A stretch of 64,000 bases of DNA, from contig NC_135562.1 in NCBI RefSeq assembly GCF_964340395.1, positions 7,328,134 to 7,392,133 on the forward strand, in the 5' to 3' direction. This DNA comes from Glandiceps talaboti. Taxonomy: Eukaryota > Hemichordata > Enteropneusta > Spengelidae. The position numbers and the translations under genes were made by a program. Shown one piece after another: positions 22,991-35,580 of this stretch. Below the pieces are notes generated by a model. It searched no databases. It saw only the letters and a list, made by a program, of their open reading frames with translations, and was not told the DNA's origin. Positions within the stretch are counted from its first letter, which is position 1; every line of letters begins with the position of its first letter.

Positions 22991-25148
22991 AGACCATGCA
23001 CATAGCAAAAGCCAAGTACAGTTGTGCTACAATACCATTGGCACTGTTTTTTTGGTACTGTACCGATGATAACAATATGTGGTCATAACCTCCCGATTTA
23101 AACAGTATGGATTTTGTGAACATCGTGCTGATTGAACAAAAAAAAAAGGCACAGGTAATTTTCCTCATCAGTTGGTACAGGATATTACCAGAATTAAGTC
23201 GATGCGATTGGGTGAAATTATTCATATGCAAATTTGATAATGACGGATTATTTTACCGTTTTTATATCGTACTTCAAGGTGCGTAGTTCTTTTTTTACCT
23301 TTAATTAATTTGGTCATGCAGTCACATTCAGAATCCTTTCTTTGTGAAAAAAAATTTTTTTTTAGAAGTATCATTTTTTCGCTTATGTTTTAAAATGTGA
23401 TTTCTTGCATACACAAACTATTTACAATTCATAAATTTTACATAGTATCAAAATTTTAGGATATTTGTGAACGTGATTAATACTAATAGAGATAAAGGAA
23501 AGACAGTTCACTAATTATACATGTCCAGTTACCATGGTTACACACATACATGTATATAAACAGTGGCCATCTTTAATAGTTATTGAATTTTTGGCATTTT
23601 TTATGTTTTTGAAGCATTTTAAAAGATGACTTTCTCACTTTTTTATGGATTGAAAATAAATGAAGGAATCCATAAAAAATGGAAAATTGAGTTAGATTTT
23701 CATGTACGTCTGTTTGAAATGGTGTAAGAAGCAAATTTTAATGTGCTTGATTCTACGAGATTGTATTGTTATAGTGTAAGTGTAAAGTAATAAATTCCAC
23801 TTTTTGAACGTTGATTTTAGGTCATTATTCAGTATGAATGGTATGATATCCCGCTGTGCATCACCACAATCTAAGGACCCTTTGTCATAAAATCGTACAA
23901 TTCAGATGATGCGTTCTGTTGCACGACTAAATAAATTCATTAATCTCAATTTAAACCTCGGCTCGTCATGAAAGCATAGAATCACAGCTAGGAGAGAAGT
24001 CTTTTGATAACGACCTTAATGAATGTGTTGTTGCTTCTATCCAAAAATAGTTCCTATTTTAGAATGTCATTATTTTCATGAGTATATTAAATTAATGGTT
24101 CTTACTTCAACCTTTTTTTGCAATTACATCAATATGAGACATTGACTTGCAGGCTTTGAGAATTACTTTCCTCTGTACCCTTTGAACAGAATAGACATTT
24201 AATTATGTTGTGCGATTCACTACGCAAACGACACAAATTTTCATATATTTAGCATTCACACTCAATTTGAAGACCGTCAGGCGAAAATTAAGATTTGTAA
24301 TAAGATTTCAAAAGGTTTGTATTGGCCTAGTCAGAAATGTGGATACAACTATTACAGATCTGTAATGAATTTTGAAAAGATTCATAAACTAGTCTTAGCC
24401 CAGAGACTTAGCTATCTGGCGAGGTAATGTTGTTTCAGCATAAAACCGCACTGTGAAGCCGGGGAGAGCCTCTGGGCTATATTAGTCTTGCAAAAATACA
24501 AAATACATATTATTAAATTTGGTGAAGTAATAGTTCTTTTTTCCCTAGGAGTATTGCATTAATTTCTTTGGAAAATTTGTGTCAGGAAAAAAGTGTTTAA
24601 GAAAAGATCCGAGGAATGACCAGCGGGAATATTATGAAAGCGAAAATCAGATCGGAAATGCAATAAGGTAAAAAAATTGAAGAATAAAAGTTGGTTGAGA
24701 AAGCTTTATAAGTCATTGATATCACCCAAGGCTATAAATGATTTTAGTAATTGTTCCATGCATAGATGTCCAGTAGTTACTCAGCAGAATTTGACATCAT
24801 TATATTTCAAGCTTTTTGTGTTCACGCCTGTAAAGGTGGTTTGACCCCAGGGAACATAAAAATTGGATTCTGATGTGTGACGATAGCCACATGTCTGTAT
24901 CATCTCTCTTCTGCATGGATGTACGTGTTGTGTGTCTGTCTAACAGGTTAGTTCACAGCTGGGTATTTTTGAAGTATGCTTGAAAGAAAAATAATTGCAA
25001 CACATCATTGAAAACAGATTCCAAATATAAAGAATGTACATATATGAAAATGTTATGCATTTATGTAAAATTAATATATAATTAAATTTTTGAAGAAAAT
25101 AAGAGTATGCTTTTACCTTCCATAAAAGAAGGGTATGTCATGCTTTTG
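22991..25148. other. Non-coding, nothing recognised
   Basis: No gene, SINE or tandem repeat identified in about 2.1 kb, apart from short A and T runs. The 90-codon minus-strand frame at 22959-23231 has no recognisable domain. Confidence 0.5.
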
Positions 25149-25536
25149 TCTCTCTGTCTGTCTGTCTGTCTGCCTGCCCGCCTGCCTGTCTGTCTGTCTC
25201 TCTTCAATGTCTGTATGCACTATAAACTGTATGTACATTGTATGTATGTATGTATGTATGTATGTATGTATGTATGTACATGTATGTATGTATGTATGTG
25301 TATGTATGTATGTATGTATGTATGTATGTACGGTATGTATGTATGTATGTATGTGTGTGTATGTATGTATGTATGTATGTATATATGTGTGTGTATGTGT
25401 GCATATGTGTGTGTATGTATGTATGTATGTATGTAATTACTATATGTATGTGGTATGTATTAATCATGTATGTATGTATGTACATGTATGTATGTACATG
25501 TATGTATGTATGTATGTATGTATGTATGTATGTATG
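25149..25536. repeat. (TCTG)n then (TATG)n microsatellites
   Basis: 25149-25203 is TCTG/TGCC; 25240-25536 is TATG with TG and ACATG interruptions. Frames of up to 155 codons here are low-complexity artefacts. Confidence 0.97.
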
Positions 25537-25587
25537 ATGAAATGCACAAAATACATTTCTCTATTAGTAACCCTGGCATTTACAGAC

Positions 25588-25735
25588 CCTGCAATTGATT
25601 GAATACTGCCTCAGAGCTGATGAAGTATTATGGGCTGTTGTGCTGTTATACATGTAGGTGTGTGCCAGGGGTAATAATTGTAAAATGTGGTCAGCACAGT
25701 GTGGGAGAGGGCTTTATAAAAATCAACATACATCG
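25588..25735 (+). mobile_element. SINE-A 3' fragment
   Basis: Matches the 3' half of the full SINE-A at 25971-26331: GTTGTGC.GTT, CAGGGGTAATAATTGT and GGGCTTTATAAAAATCAACAT correspond in order. The tRNA-like head is missing, as expected for 5' truncation. Confidence 0.75.
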
Positions 25736-25970
25736 TAGGCCAAATAAAAACAATGGTGTGTTTCCAAACCCGACTGACCCTAGCTTAAGCCACCGACCCT
25801 AAACACCGTATTTTTGATATTCAAAAAAAGGTAAAATGGCTATAGTTTATTTCTACTTCCGTGTTAAATTTCTTGTCAAAGTATGGTCAATTTTTTTAAG
25901 CTCTTTTCAGAGCAATCAAGTCTTTCAAGAATATAATGTAAGTTGAATTAATTTAATATGGGCTACATAT
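25736..25970. other. Spacer between SINE-A copies
   Basis: Contains CCGACTGACCCTAGC...CCACCGACCCTAAAC, reminiscent of the C-rich block next to R2; otherwise unassigned. Confidence 0.4.
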
Positions 25971-26331
25971 TTATGGAGTCATGATGGGTGAATGGTTAGC
26001 GTGACTTGCTTGGAATCTACAGGTTGCAGGTTCGAGCCCCGTCGCTGCCTGCTGTTTGTTTCTGAGTGGCTAAAGTCCTTGGGCAAGATTTGAACCACAA
26101 CTGTGCCTCAGTCAACCCAGCTGTATAATTGGGGACCTGGTAGGATGTAGGTTGCATGTGAAGGCTTTAATCCTATGCGCTTAAATGGCTGCAATGGATT
26201 GTATGCTCCCCGGGGAGTTGAGGAAGACTAAAGGGCCGTTGTGCCGTTTCTGATCCGAGCCAGGGGTAATAATTGTGAAGCGTTTTGAGCACGGACTGTG
26301 AAAGCGCTATATAAGAACCCAACATTATAGT
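25971..26331 (+). mobile_element. SINE-A, full length, tRNA-derived
   Basis: The head carries an RNA polymerase III box A-like TGGGTGAATGG (25985-25995) and box B GGTTCGAGCCC (26029-26039), 33 bases apart as in a tRNA. A long conserved body (CAACCCAGCTGTATAATTGG, CAGGGGTAATAATTGTGAAG) and a 3' end at AAGCGCTATATAAGAACCCAACATTAT follow in pieces. The body excludes a genuine tRNA gene. Another full copy lies at 45755-46113 (minus); fragments are at 25.6, 29.0, 29.6 and 41.7 kb. Such elements use the enzymes of a partner LINE. Confidence 0.9.
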
Positions 26332-27074
26332 AAACTTCATCTACTTCTCATATAATTGTCTTCATTTACTTCTTTTACACCTCATCAAACTCTAACAGAA
26401 GTATTGTGACCAGCGAACATCTTGTTTTTAAGTCTAAGCAATCTCTCAACAACAAAATTTAATAAAATATAAAATAAACCTCTGATCTACCTACCTTGTT
26501 TTCTGAAGTCATGTTATTGGAAACCATTTAAACATTTTTTTTTGCTTAATCATCGTTGTTGTTGTGATCGTTATTATCATTACTACCTGTATACCATACA
26601 CTACTTAAAATACTTCACAACCATTCTTGTGCGGATTCTGTATTTCCGATGGAGAAAGTAAGGAACATACCGTACAGCAAGCATATTGTATCAAAACAGT
26701 AACATGACTCCAATTTGTCTATTTTCCAAGGAAATTCTATCCTGCAGAACAAACATTTGATCAAAGTGGAATCCATTAAGAAAATATATCTGTAAGAGAT
26801 GAACTAAAAATATATTTTTGTATTCGTACAATCCCATTTGATCAAGTGGAAAGTGAAATTTCGATGGGAAAATGTAATAGACCCTACCATGCTGTAACAG
26901 TTTCTTTTTCTTTGTTACGTTACTTATTCAATATTAGCTACTCATACGAAAAGTACTCAAAAAAAAATTAACTCCTTTACTTTATGTTGGAGTTTTTCCT
27001 CTAATTCAGTTAACAGATGTTGTCAAATTGATTATCATAAATGTGATGCAGGTACATGTTACATGTATAAATGT
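26332..27074. other. Non-coding, nothing recognised
   Basis: No gene or named repeat seen. Confidence 0.5.
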
Positions 27075-27720
27075 ATGAATCAGTGTTCATCTTGGCTAGC
27101 ATCAGAATAGCTCAGTGCATATACCTGGCTGGCACTGCCACCTCATCAGAGTCTGTTACTGTTAGTGTTAGCTACTGGGAGCTGTGCCTATTATGTTGAT
27201 AGCAGACTAGCTATCTCAGTGCTGATATCAGGTGTACACCAACACCTCATCTCACCAGTGTGAGTTTGCAACTAGCAGGGTATGTGCCCACACAACTGGT
27301 CCAGCCCTATGTGAACACAAGGCACTGACACCTCAACTGAGTGTTACTGTAAGCAACTTAACTGGAAGCACCAGTCATATTAAATTTATGTTGATGCCAG
27401 ACTAGATCAGTGCTGACATCTGCAGACACTAGTAACACCTAGTCCATGTGTGATAGGCTTTGCAACTGGCAGATTATGCATGTCCACACCAGCCATATGT
27501 TACCCCTCGGCAGGCTCTGCAAATACCTGGCTTACACTAACACTAGTAACACCTCAACAGTATGTGCTAGTGTTTGCAACTGGAATCACCAGCCCTATTT
27601 TAAATTTATGTTGATACTAGACTTAGCTTAGTTCTGACATCCTGCTGACAGTGACACTAGTAACACCTCATCCAGTGTTTGTTAGCAACTGGCAGGATTA
27701 TGCCTGCACCAGCTCATCAC
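27075..27720. repeat. Degenerate long tandem repeat, about 190-220-bp period
   Basis: Two blocks recur in order. AACACCT...GTTTGCAACTGGCA occurs near 27240, 27434, 27550 and 27661. CACCAG.C.TATT.TAAATTTATG followed by CAGACTAG occurs near 27180, 27369 and 27588. Units are shuffled and shortened. The base composition is less A+T-rich than the flanks. Confidence 0.65.
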
Positions 27721-28999
27721 CACTGATCCATTCCGAGGTCGTCATTATGTTCTCGCAGAAGACAAAAAGTGCAGAACGGCTGCCTCAAAGAACCCTGGTA
27801 TTTTTTTACAAACATATATATAATATGCCATATTTGTGTTTCACATGTATGGATTTCAAGAGCCGCTCGTCCCGATTTGATAAAGTGAGGCGTAAATTTT
27901 GGTCATGGCCTACAAGGTAATCATTCAGAACAAAAAATCGCAGAAGACTGTTACCTAGTAGAACCCTGGTAATTTACAACTATGTCTCAGTGGCCAACCG
28001 CAACAGAACATATCAGTGCATTGGGAACTCGGAATATGTAAAAGGCCCCTAAACGTCATTCAGGTTATTGTCCGCTAAAGTCTGTCAAATATTACCCATG
28101 GCATAGACAGGCCAGTGTACTTATTTTAAATAATCTCCATAAAGGTTATGTATTAGTCCCACAGGATATCAAGACTTACCGTAAAATATAAATTGCTGTC
28201 ATTTTTCAAGAAGGTAAACGTCAATAAATGCCAAGATATCGATAAATCAAAATAAAAAATATCAATAAAGGAGAGTGTACACACTGTGCAATTTACAAAT
28301 TGATTCAAAATTTGATTGAAAGTTGTGAACAGGGTATGAACCCTAAAGAATTTGGCAAAAATTCAAAACTCAACAAAAAATTGCAGAGGAAAAATCAGTT
28401 CTGTAAGGTAGAAATGAGATGAAGGATATGCTCATTGAAATTTGTATAACACATTTGTATGGCCAAAAAAAAAAGAATTATATCTGGTCAGCATGCGCAT
28501 CACTTAAATACCCTTGCGTTGGTCTTTTTTTCATGTTTGTCCAGCCCATGCAGTCTGCAGATTCCAAGGGGAAACACAAAAATAACCCTCCATACTTCAG
28601 TGAAGACAACTGCATAGCCAAACTGTAAAAGTGAACAAGCACACACACTTGCTCTAAAGTATTTAAAAAAAGAACAGTAACTGCACGCCATAAATACATG
28701 TACCGATGGTTACTAGTAGATTGAGTGACCGGTTTGTTTAGAATAAAATAAAAAAAATATTGCGTCGTCGCAACACTTTCGACAAAATGTCCTGACCACA
28801 AACAATTCTTTCTTTCTTTGGAGTCTATAGTTGAATTTTTTTTTCTTCGAGGGGAGGACAAAAAAATTTGATAATCTAAACTTATAAATAAAGCTAATAC
28901 ATATTAAATTGCACTACACTAAATGACATTCTACTAAGCACAAGCCATGTTTTGTGCATTCAAACAGCAAATAGAGGATTGATTTCCCACTCTGAGCTC
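27721..28999. other. Non-coding; duplicated short block
   Basis: TCGCAGAAGAC followed by AGAACCCTGGTA appears at about 27753-27803 and again near 27938-27972. Minus-strand frame 28478-28861 (127 codons) is the longest non-repeat frame of the window. It has no recognisable domain and runs through poly-A/T stretches, so I do not call it. Confidence 0.5.
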
Positions 29000-29130
29000 A
29001 AACAGCTTTATACTAGTAATTCTTACCCCTGGCACAGATCTATAACAGCACAAATACCCTTTATACTTCCTCAACTCCCTGGGAGCATACAGTCCATTGC
29101 AGCCTTTATTATCCTTTACATGTAGAGCTG
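29000..29130 (-). mobile_element. SINE-A fragment
   Basis: TTCTTACCCCTGGCACAGAT, then TCCTCAACTCCCTGGGAGCA and CAGTCCATTGCAGCC match the reverse complement of the SINE-A body. Head and rest of body are absent. Confidence 0.75.
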
Positions 29131-29599
29131 ATCCAAATTATGAGGACAAAAACATACATGTACATGTTAAAAACGATATACTTCAGATGGTGTCTAGTCA
29201 TGTTCTCAGTGTATTCACATTGACAGATGTTACAAGGTAAAAGCTTTTGTTCATACAGATGAATAGTGCTAATGGCACCAACACAAACAACATATCACTT
29301 TGAATTTAACTGACTTAGTCATAACACTTCATCAAAATTAACCTAAATCAGATGATGTATTCACCTTACTGAAGGTTTGAAAGTGACCTGTTTGTGTGTA
29401 TAGCATTTCCTCTTAACTGCCCTTGAATATTAGTCTTAATTTAAGAAATAGTCATATGAACTTTGGGTAATTGTAGCCGAGTTCATTGCACTGCATACAT
29501 GTATGTTATACTTACCTGGGTTGCCATATTTAAAAACCGTTGTTTGAATCTCCCCAGTGTATCTTGTCATTGGAACCATAAGGATAAAATACTATGATC
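29131..29599. other. Spacer between SINE-A fragments
   Basis: Nothing recognised. Confidence 0.45.
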
Positions 29600-29885
29600 G
29601 TAATAGTTTCTGGCACTGATATTAAAATCAAACAATTAAGCCCTCACAGTTCTTTAACTCATTGGGAAGCATGATATATGTACAATCAATTGCAATTTCT
29701 GTAAATACTGAGGATTAAATTCTTCACATAGCAACAACCTCTACATCTTGATCCCCAATTATACAGCTGGATTTACTGGCAGATTGTTCAAATCTTGTCC
29801 AAGAACTTTAGACAATTACAAACAAATGGCAGTGGCATAATAACTCAAACTGACAACTTGCAAAGTTTGAGGCAGCCACTCCAAC
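29600..29885 (-). mobile_element. SINE-A, diverged copy
   Basis: In minus orientation the blocks CTTTAACTCATTGGGAAGCA, CCCCAATTATACAGCTGG and TTCAAATCTTGTCCAAGAAC follow SINE-A order. A trace of box B (CTTGCAAAGTTTGAGGCAGC region, diverged) is near 29858-29878. This is an old copy. Confidence 0.65.
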
Positions 29886-29943
29886 CTAGTCAAGAAACTG
29901 AGTCGTACATGTGGGCTCGTTTTCTATCACATCTTTCCACTGT

Positions 29944-30233
29944 CTAGTCAAATGTCTTTCTCTAGCATGGCATTTCTTTCTTACCATTTACTGTTTTAGT
30001 TTAATAGTACATTGGAGCATTGATAAAAGTGTGATGATGTCATCACCTTCTCACATGATTTACTTTCAGTCTGGAGGTTGAGTTTATTGTAAACTAAATG
30101 AAGTATATAATCATTGCAATTAAACCCACCTGTTAGTGTGTGATGGATTACTACTGACATATGCTGTTCACGCTTTCCCCAGCAAGAAATTTTAAATTGC
30201 TAGATTTTCTGTAGAATTTCTCCATTTGACTAG
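29944..30233 (-). mobile_element. TIR MITE (TAGTCAAATG family), copy 3
   Basis: Bounded by CTAGTCAAATG (29944-29954) and its complement CATTTGACTAG (30223-30233), 290 bp in total. In reverse complement the interior matches the copy at 49.7 kb: CTTGCTGGGGAAAG, GTAATCCATCACACACT and AAACTCAACCTCCAG. No protein is encoded, so mobilisation would need a transposase elsewhere. A TA target duplication, as in Tc1/mariner elements, cannot be confirmed here. Confidence 0.82.
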
Positions 30234-30700
30234 GCGTGGAGGGAGAGATCATAGAAAATGAGCCTACATGTATATAGTTTGTCGACTATTGCAACCCTTT
30301 GAATATCAATTGAGAACTCCATCCATGTTTTTCAGCACTGCTGCCCCAATGAGCAAGGTATCTTTGTAAATAGTCTCAGGATGTACTTTCACTACTACTA
30401 GTACTTATCAGTTTTGTTCAGCTGTAGTAGTAGACTAAGTACATGTGTGTTTAATAATGTGAAAATATTCAAAGAAGCTAGTACTTGATCACCAGCAGAT
30501 TAATGGTCTATATGTATGTGCAGGTTGTTTAGATGTAATAAATTTGGACACAAATACACAATGTACAAAGACATTTATCTTGCAGTGTTGTGATTACTGG
30601 CAGCGCTGTCTCCTTCAGATGCAAGTATGTCTGTGATGTTCAATTAATCAAACATTTGACACTGTATAGTCATATATAATATATTATGTACAGTGTACAT
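30234..30700. other. Non-coding, nothing recognised
   Basis: No gene or repeat family seen. Confidence 0.5.
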
Positions 30701-30754
30701 GCACATGCACACACACACACATACATACATACATACATACATACATTATACATA

Positions 30755-30785
<31 letters not shown>

Positions 30786-30970
30786 CATACATACATACAT
30801 ACATACATACATACATACATACATTCATGCATACATACATACATACATACATACATACATACACACATGCATACACACATGCATACACACACACATACAT
30901 ACATACATACATACATACACACACATATATACATACATACATACATACATACATACATACATTCATACAT
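30701..30970. repeat. (ACAT)n / (CA)n microsatellite
   Basis: ACAT tetranucleotides with CA and CATG interruptions. All long frames here are low-complexity artefacts. Confidence 0.97.
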
Positions 30971-31599
30971 AATTTCTTTATTTCTAAGGATATTTCTAAA
31001 GTTCAATTCCCATTTACCGTCTCCAACAATAAATATGCACCAAAACATAGTAATGATAGTACACTTGAAAAACACAATAAGACCAGACAAAACAAAGAAT
31101 TAAAAATTAAAAGTAACTAAACGTTTGACCTTACAGTAAATTACACCAAATTATAACATGTACTAAGATGGAATGTCAAAATATTAAAATATTGAAGAAA
31201 TTTTTTTACAGCTTTTACAAAAGTGAAAAATGATAATAAAGTATTGTAAAGACTCTGTAGGAAAAATAGAAATTAATGAATGATATAGTGGTTCAATAAT
31301 TATGACTACTCAATATGTAAAAAAGTGAAAAAAGTATATTTATTTAGATACTTGTCCTTGCAGGATACAGGAAAATCTTGAAGTGCGGATATCTGGTACT
31401 TGTCACAGTAAATTTTCTCTCTGTACTGACAAGCAGTGTTTGTATTCATGCAGGTCACATATACAGTTTAGTGTATGACTGCAATTGCCATAACTTTCGT
31501 CATCACAGGCTATGTTTAGATCTTTGTGTGTCTGACGTGTATAAAAATCTCTGAAATTTACATTTAAAAGGTCTGTATATTGCTGAACTCATTTCCTGA
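30971..31599. other. Non-coding, nothing recognised
   Basis: A+T-rich; no gene or repeat family seen. Confidence 0.5.
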
Positions 31600-32520
31600 T
31601 TACAAGGATCAGGGTGATGTTAAGGGTAGGAACTATGATTTTTGACCAAAATGAATTCTAAATTTTAGAAAAATATAAAAATGAGAATTTCTTAGTAATT
31701 GTAAGTGAAAATTTACACTTACTGAGATGTCTGCTTTTTGTTCAACGTAGTCCTAATTATGACATTAGAATAATATTTAGTGTTGGAAGTTTGAGTTTGA
31801 GTTTGTCCAAAAATAATTCAACATTTGGGAAAAAATGTAATAAAATTAAAATTTCTGAAATCCCCGAAATTGAAATTTACTAATTACTTATATTTCTAAT
31901 TATGACTTTAACATGACATTTGGGGTAGGAAATTTGATTTTCAAATTTGGAACAATTTTGATCTTCAGCAGATATTTGAAAATCCCTGAAAATAAAACAT
32001 ACTGAAATGTGTGCATATTGTTGAACACAGTCCTAATTATGGTAATTCAAAATGAATTCAAACTTTGGAAAAAATATGGTAAAAAACAAGAATTTCCGCT
32101 TTGAAGATTTCGGCAAGAAATGAAGAACGTAGATTACATACGAGATAATGTAAGAATTGTTGAACACAGTCCTAATTATTGTATGTGAATGATATTTAGG
32201 GTAAGAAGTATGATTTATATCCAAAATTAATTTAAAGTTTGGAAAAAATATGGTAAAAAAACAAGAATTTCTGCTTTGGGCTTTGAAAATTTTGGCAGGA
32301 AATGAGAAACTTTGATTACATACGAGATAATGTAAGAATTGTTGAACACAGTCCTAATTATGGTATAAAAATGATATATAGGGTAAGAAGTATGATTTAT
32401 ATTCAAAATTGATTTAAAATTTGGAAAAAAACATGATGAAAACAAGAATTTATGCTTTGAAAATTTTGGCGGGAAATGAGAAACTTAGATTTCAATATGA
32501 GATAATGTAAGAATTGATGT
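31600..32520. repeat. Satellite-like array, about 140-180-bp degenerate units
   Basis: The block (C/T)AGTCCTAATTATG recurs near 31748, 32025, 32167 and 32346, with a weaker trace near 31890. It is followed by AGGGTA(A/G)GAA.TATGATTT and then CAAGAATTT.(T/C)GCTTTG. The last two units share a 179-bp period and are the most alike; the unit at 32025 lacks about 37 bp. Divergence rises toward the left, which suggests growth from the right. Confidence 0.85.
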
Positions 32521-33439
32521 TGTGAAAAGAGGTAATCCATTAGTCCCATTTGGATGTTTCTTTACTTCCTGAAGGATAATCTATTAAATGGCATTTCATC
32601 ACAGTTCACATTAACTTTCCTTTGTACATTTCAAAATTGGAAATAAATTGTCCTATAATTGATCTGGAAACTGAGTGTGAAGGGCAGACCCAAATGAATT
32701 GCATCATCATCTTTAATATCAATTTGCCCCAGGGGATTATGGGTCTTGATGTGGTTGCTAAGAAACAAATTACTACCTCTTCTTTAAGATGGCTCTTTGA
32801 CCGATTTCTTTTCATTTCATGGCCTAGGTTGTTAATATTTAGCTGCCTTATTATCGTCTGTGTAGTTTGGAGTCAACACAAAAGTGGTTGAAGATGAGGT
32901 GATGCTTGTCATGCTTATCAACTGTCAGCTACTGAGCATGTGCAGACTAAATGTTACTACCGGGTAATTCTACCTCAACCAGGACGTGAAAATTTTAATT
33001 TTTGTTAATTTTTAAGAACAAAATTATAGATATTTTCTTATTTAGGGATGGAATATTTGCAGAATCAACGTTATCCTTTAACTGTAAGATAAGATGCAGA
33101 ACAATTTTAATTCATCTTGAAAACCATTAATAGCATTTTTTGAGTCGATAATTTCATTTGAAATCAAGAAGAATCTATGTGACTAAAAATATTTTAGAAT
33201 TAACAGTACCATTGTTCGTCACTGTCTTGTCTTATTTTCATATTTTAAAAAAAGTCTAGATTCCAGTTTTGAAAACAAGATTAACCTTTTCTCTTAAAAA
33301 AAAATTATGAAAGTTCTGAGAACTAATTGTGCAGGAAAATGTAATGTGATGTCAATCTTTTTTCCCCCTTTTTTTGGTAGATTTTACTGAAATTTTAGCT
33401 GCTGCAGTATTTTACAGGGTAGTTGTTTGTAGAGTTAAT
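32521..33439. other. Non-coding; one unexplained short frame
   Basis: A plus-strand frame at 32622-32891 (89 codons) ends with a hydrophobic stretch (LLIFSCLIIVCVVW) that could span a membrane. No start context, splice evidence or homologue is recognised, so it is not called a gene. Confidence 0.45.
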
Positions 33440-33820
33440 TTATAATTTGCAAAATAATTTGTAAAAATATTTTACCAAAAATTGTTTTGATTGTCAAATA
33501 AGTGAAATGGGTTGAAAAACAATTGATATGTGAACAGAATATAATGATAAATAATTTTTTAATTTAAAAAAAAAATGTGTTTCATCGCAGTGAAATGCAA
33601 TGATAGGAAAAAAATTGGGTATGAAATCTGAATGTAAGTAATTTTTATATTTAAAATTTATACAATGATTACCTTTTATTGCATAATTAAGTCAAATAAT
33701 AATGAAATCATTTGATATGATCGAAGTAAAATGATTTTCACGTTTAAAACTAAAAAAAAATAATACATTTCATTGCGCAGTGAAGTGAAATGACAAGGTA
33801 TGAAATCCGATATGGTTGTC
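33440..33820. repeat. Two-copy degenerate direct repeat, about 185-bp spacing
   Basis: A block with an A run, (A/G)TTTCAT(C/T)GC.CAGTGAA and GGTATGAAATC(T/C)GA occurs at about 33553-33635 and 33732-33815. The rest of the unit is diverged. Confidence 0.6.
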
Positions 33821-35339
33821 AGTTGATCATGTCTTTTTTACCTTTCAAGTGGAAGTGTTCATTCAGTCGTAATGTTATCATGTCAGTTTAGAAGTAAATC
33901 AATAACTATTTAATTTGGTGATCAGTATCGTCCAAAAAAGGACAAAAGAAACACCGTAGTAGAACAGAACGCCAGAGGCATAAACACTGCATTGTCAACA
34001 CACTTGTTAAATTAGATCCTGTACAAAGAATCTATCCATCACCAATCAGGTGTACTGTTTGTAGTTTAATAGGGAATTCTTACAGGGTCAGAAAGTTGAA
34101 TTTCTTGAAAGAAAATTCACTGACGTACAAAATATTATTGTACATGTACTCATTTAACTGCTGATAAAGCTGAGATTATACATTTTTGTGGATAATTCTT
34201 CTTTTTTTTTTTGCATATTTAAAAGGGCACACGATGTCAAGTTTATGCTCTTTTATAGAGAAAATTCTTAAATAAAAGTACATTCTAGTGTAATGTTAAT
34301 GTTGATCAGTATGCCTTCTAAACCAATTTGAGGACATATGCATCAAAAGGAATATAACAGAATTACAGTGTGTATGGTGGGAAAAAAAAGATTTTTGCCA
34401 ATACTACACATCTGATGTACTTTTCGAAAACATTTCCTCTCATTTCGTCTGTTTTTATATTCAATTTTAACTGATTCCGTAGCCTTTACCACTACCTTAA
34501 TGTGTTGATCCTTAAATTTTGCCACTGATGTTACCTAGGTAGGTTCCAAAATATACAGGTCAGGCTCGCTCAACAAATAAATGAATAGCGCCCTCAACGT
34601 ATTGTGTATGTAGATGCAATGTCTAAGATTTCCTGTAGAAGTCATCAAAATTGCTTTTGAAAAGACTGAGATACAACATATATATGAACCTTGTTTCTTT
34701 GAACTTTTGATAATTCCTGGGATTGTTTTAGCTAAATAGTTAATCTTATAATCAAATGATCTTTGACCTCAGATTAACTCTGACCCCCAAGAGATCAAAA
34801 GTGCCAGCTTTCTATCTGCTGAACACATATAAGTTACTTGTCAAACTCTTCTGTTATTGCTGTTATTGACACATTGACAATCAATTATGTGTAATGTGTT
34901 CTTCACAAGTGTGTGTGTCGCACACAAGGTCATTTTGTTTTCACCTAAAAAAGTCTATCCCCGTCTACGACTATATAGTACATACTACATTAGGACTGTA
35001 TAGTCGTAAGGTTACTTTTAGTTTTACACCATTAATTATGTAGCATGATACTTGATATTATAGGTCAATCTGCCCGGTATCTCCAACTATCTATTAAAAA
35101 CTTCACAAATACACATATTGCACAGAAGGTACCAACTCACGCTGATGTTTTGTCATTTTACTGTAGATTTCTGTTTTTGGTTGCCCTGTTTGATGGCTTT
35201 CAGTACTGTCTTGTGTAGATCTGTGTCACATGACTGATTTACGTTTCCATGACGTCAATAACTTTGCTGTTTTAATTTAGTCATCCTTCCAGGAAAAAAA
35301 TCTGAAAAATGGAAAGCTTTAAAGCTGCTATGTGAATTG
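33821..35339. other. Non-coding; short hairpin at 34969-35007
   Basis: CGACTATATAGT and its near complement ACTGTATAGTCG face each other across about 15 bases. Nothing else recognised. Confidence 0.5.
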
Positions 35340-35580
35340 TGTCTGTCACCGACGATACATTGCAAAATGCAAAAACTTGTGTAAAAATTTGTTATTGTTT
35401 GTACAGTAACATACATTTTGCACATTTATTGATAATTTACAAGGTATTGAGATACAAACACAGATTTGGTCTTTGTTGTTTCACATTGATTTTCCAAGTA
35501 GGAAGCCATAATAAAATTATTTTATAAATTAAAAATCCAAAATAGACATCCAATACTCATCCATATGATCACTTTAACAA
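35340..35580 (+). mobile_element. Foldback element H1, copy 1
   Basis: Matches 39222-39430 and 50838-51095 in order: GTGTAAAAAT, a central inverted repeat around TTTGTTATTG, then TTGTTTCACATTGATTTT, CAAGTAGGAAGCCATAATAA and TATAAATTAAAAAT. The arms have decayed compared with the 50.8-kb copy. Confidence 0.7.

Noticed and set aside
25107-25602. Frames rich in Cys-Met-Tyr-Val, up to 155 codons
   Set aside because: They are translations of the TCTG and TATG microsatellites.
25981-26042. Genuine tRNA gene
   Set aside because: It has pol III boxes but no credible acceptor stem pairing, and it continues into a repeated SINE body found elsewhere in the window.
28478-28861. 127-codon minus-strand protein
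   Set aside because: No domain is recognisable, composition follows local poly-A/T runs, and an overlapping frame is also open. Transcript data would be needed to revive it.
30670-31120. His-Thr-Tyr-Ile repeat frames
   Set aside because: They are translations of the ACAT microsatellite. The same applies at 47115-47729.
32622-32891. Small membrane protein of 89 residues
   Set aside because: There is one hydrophobic stretch only, with no conserved motif or gene context. It could be an exon, but nothing supports this.
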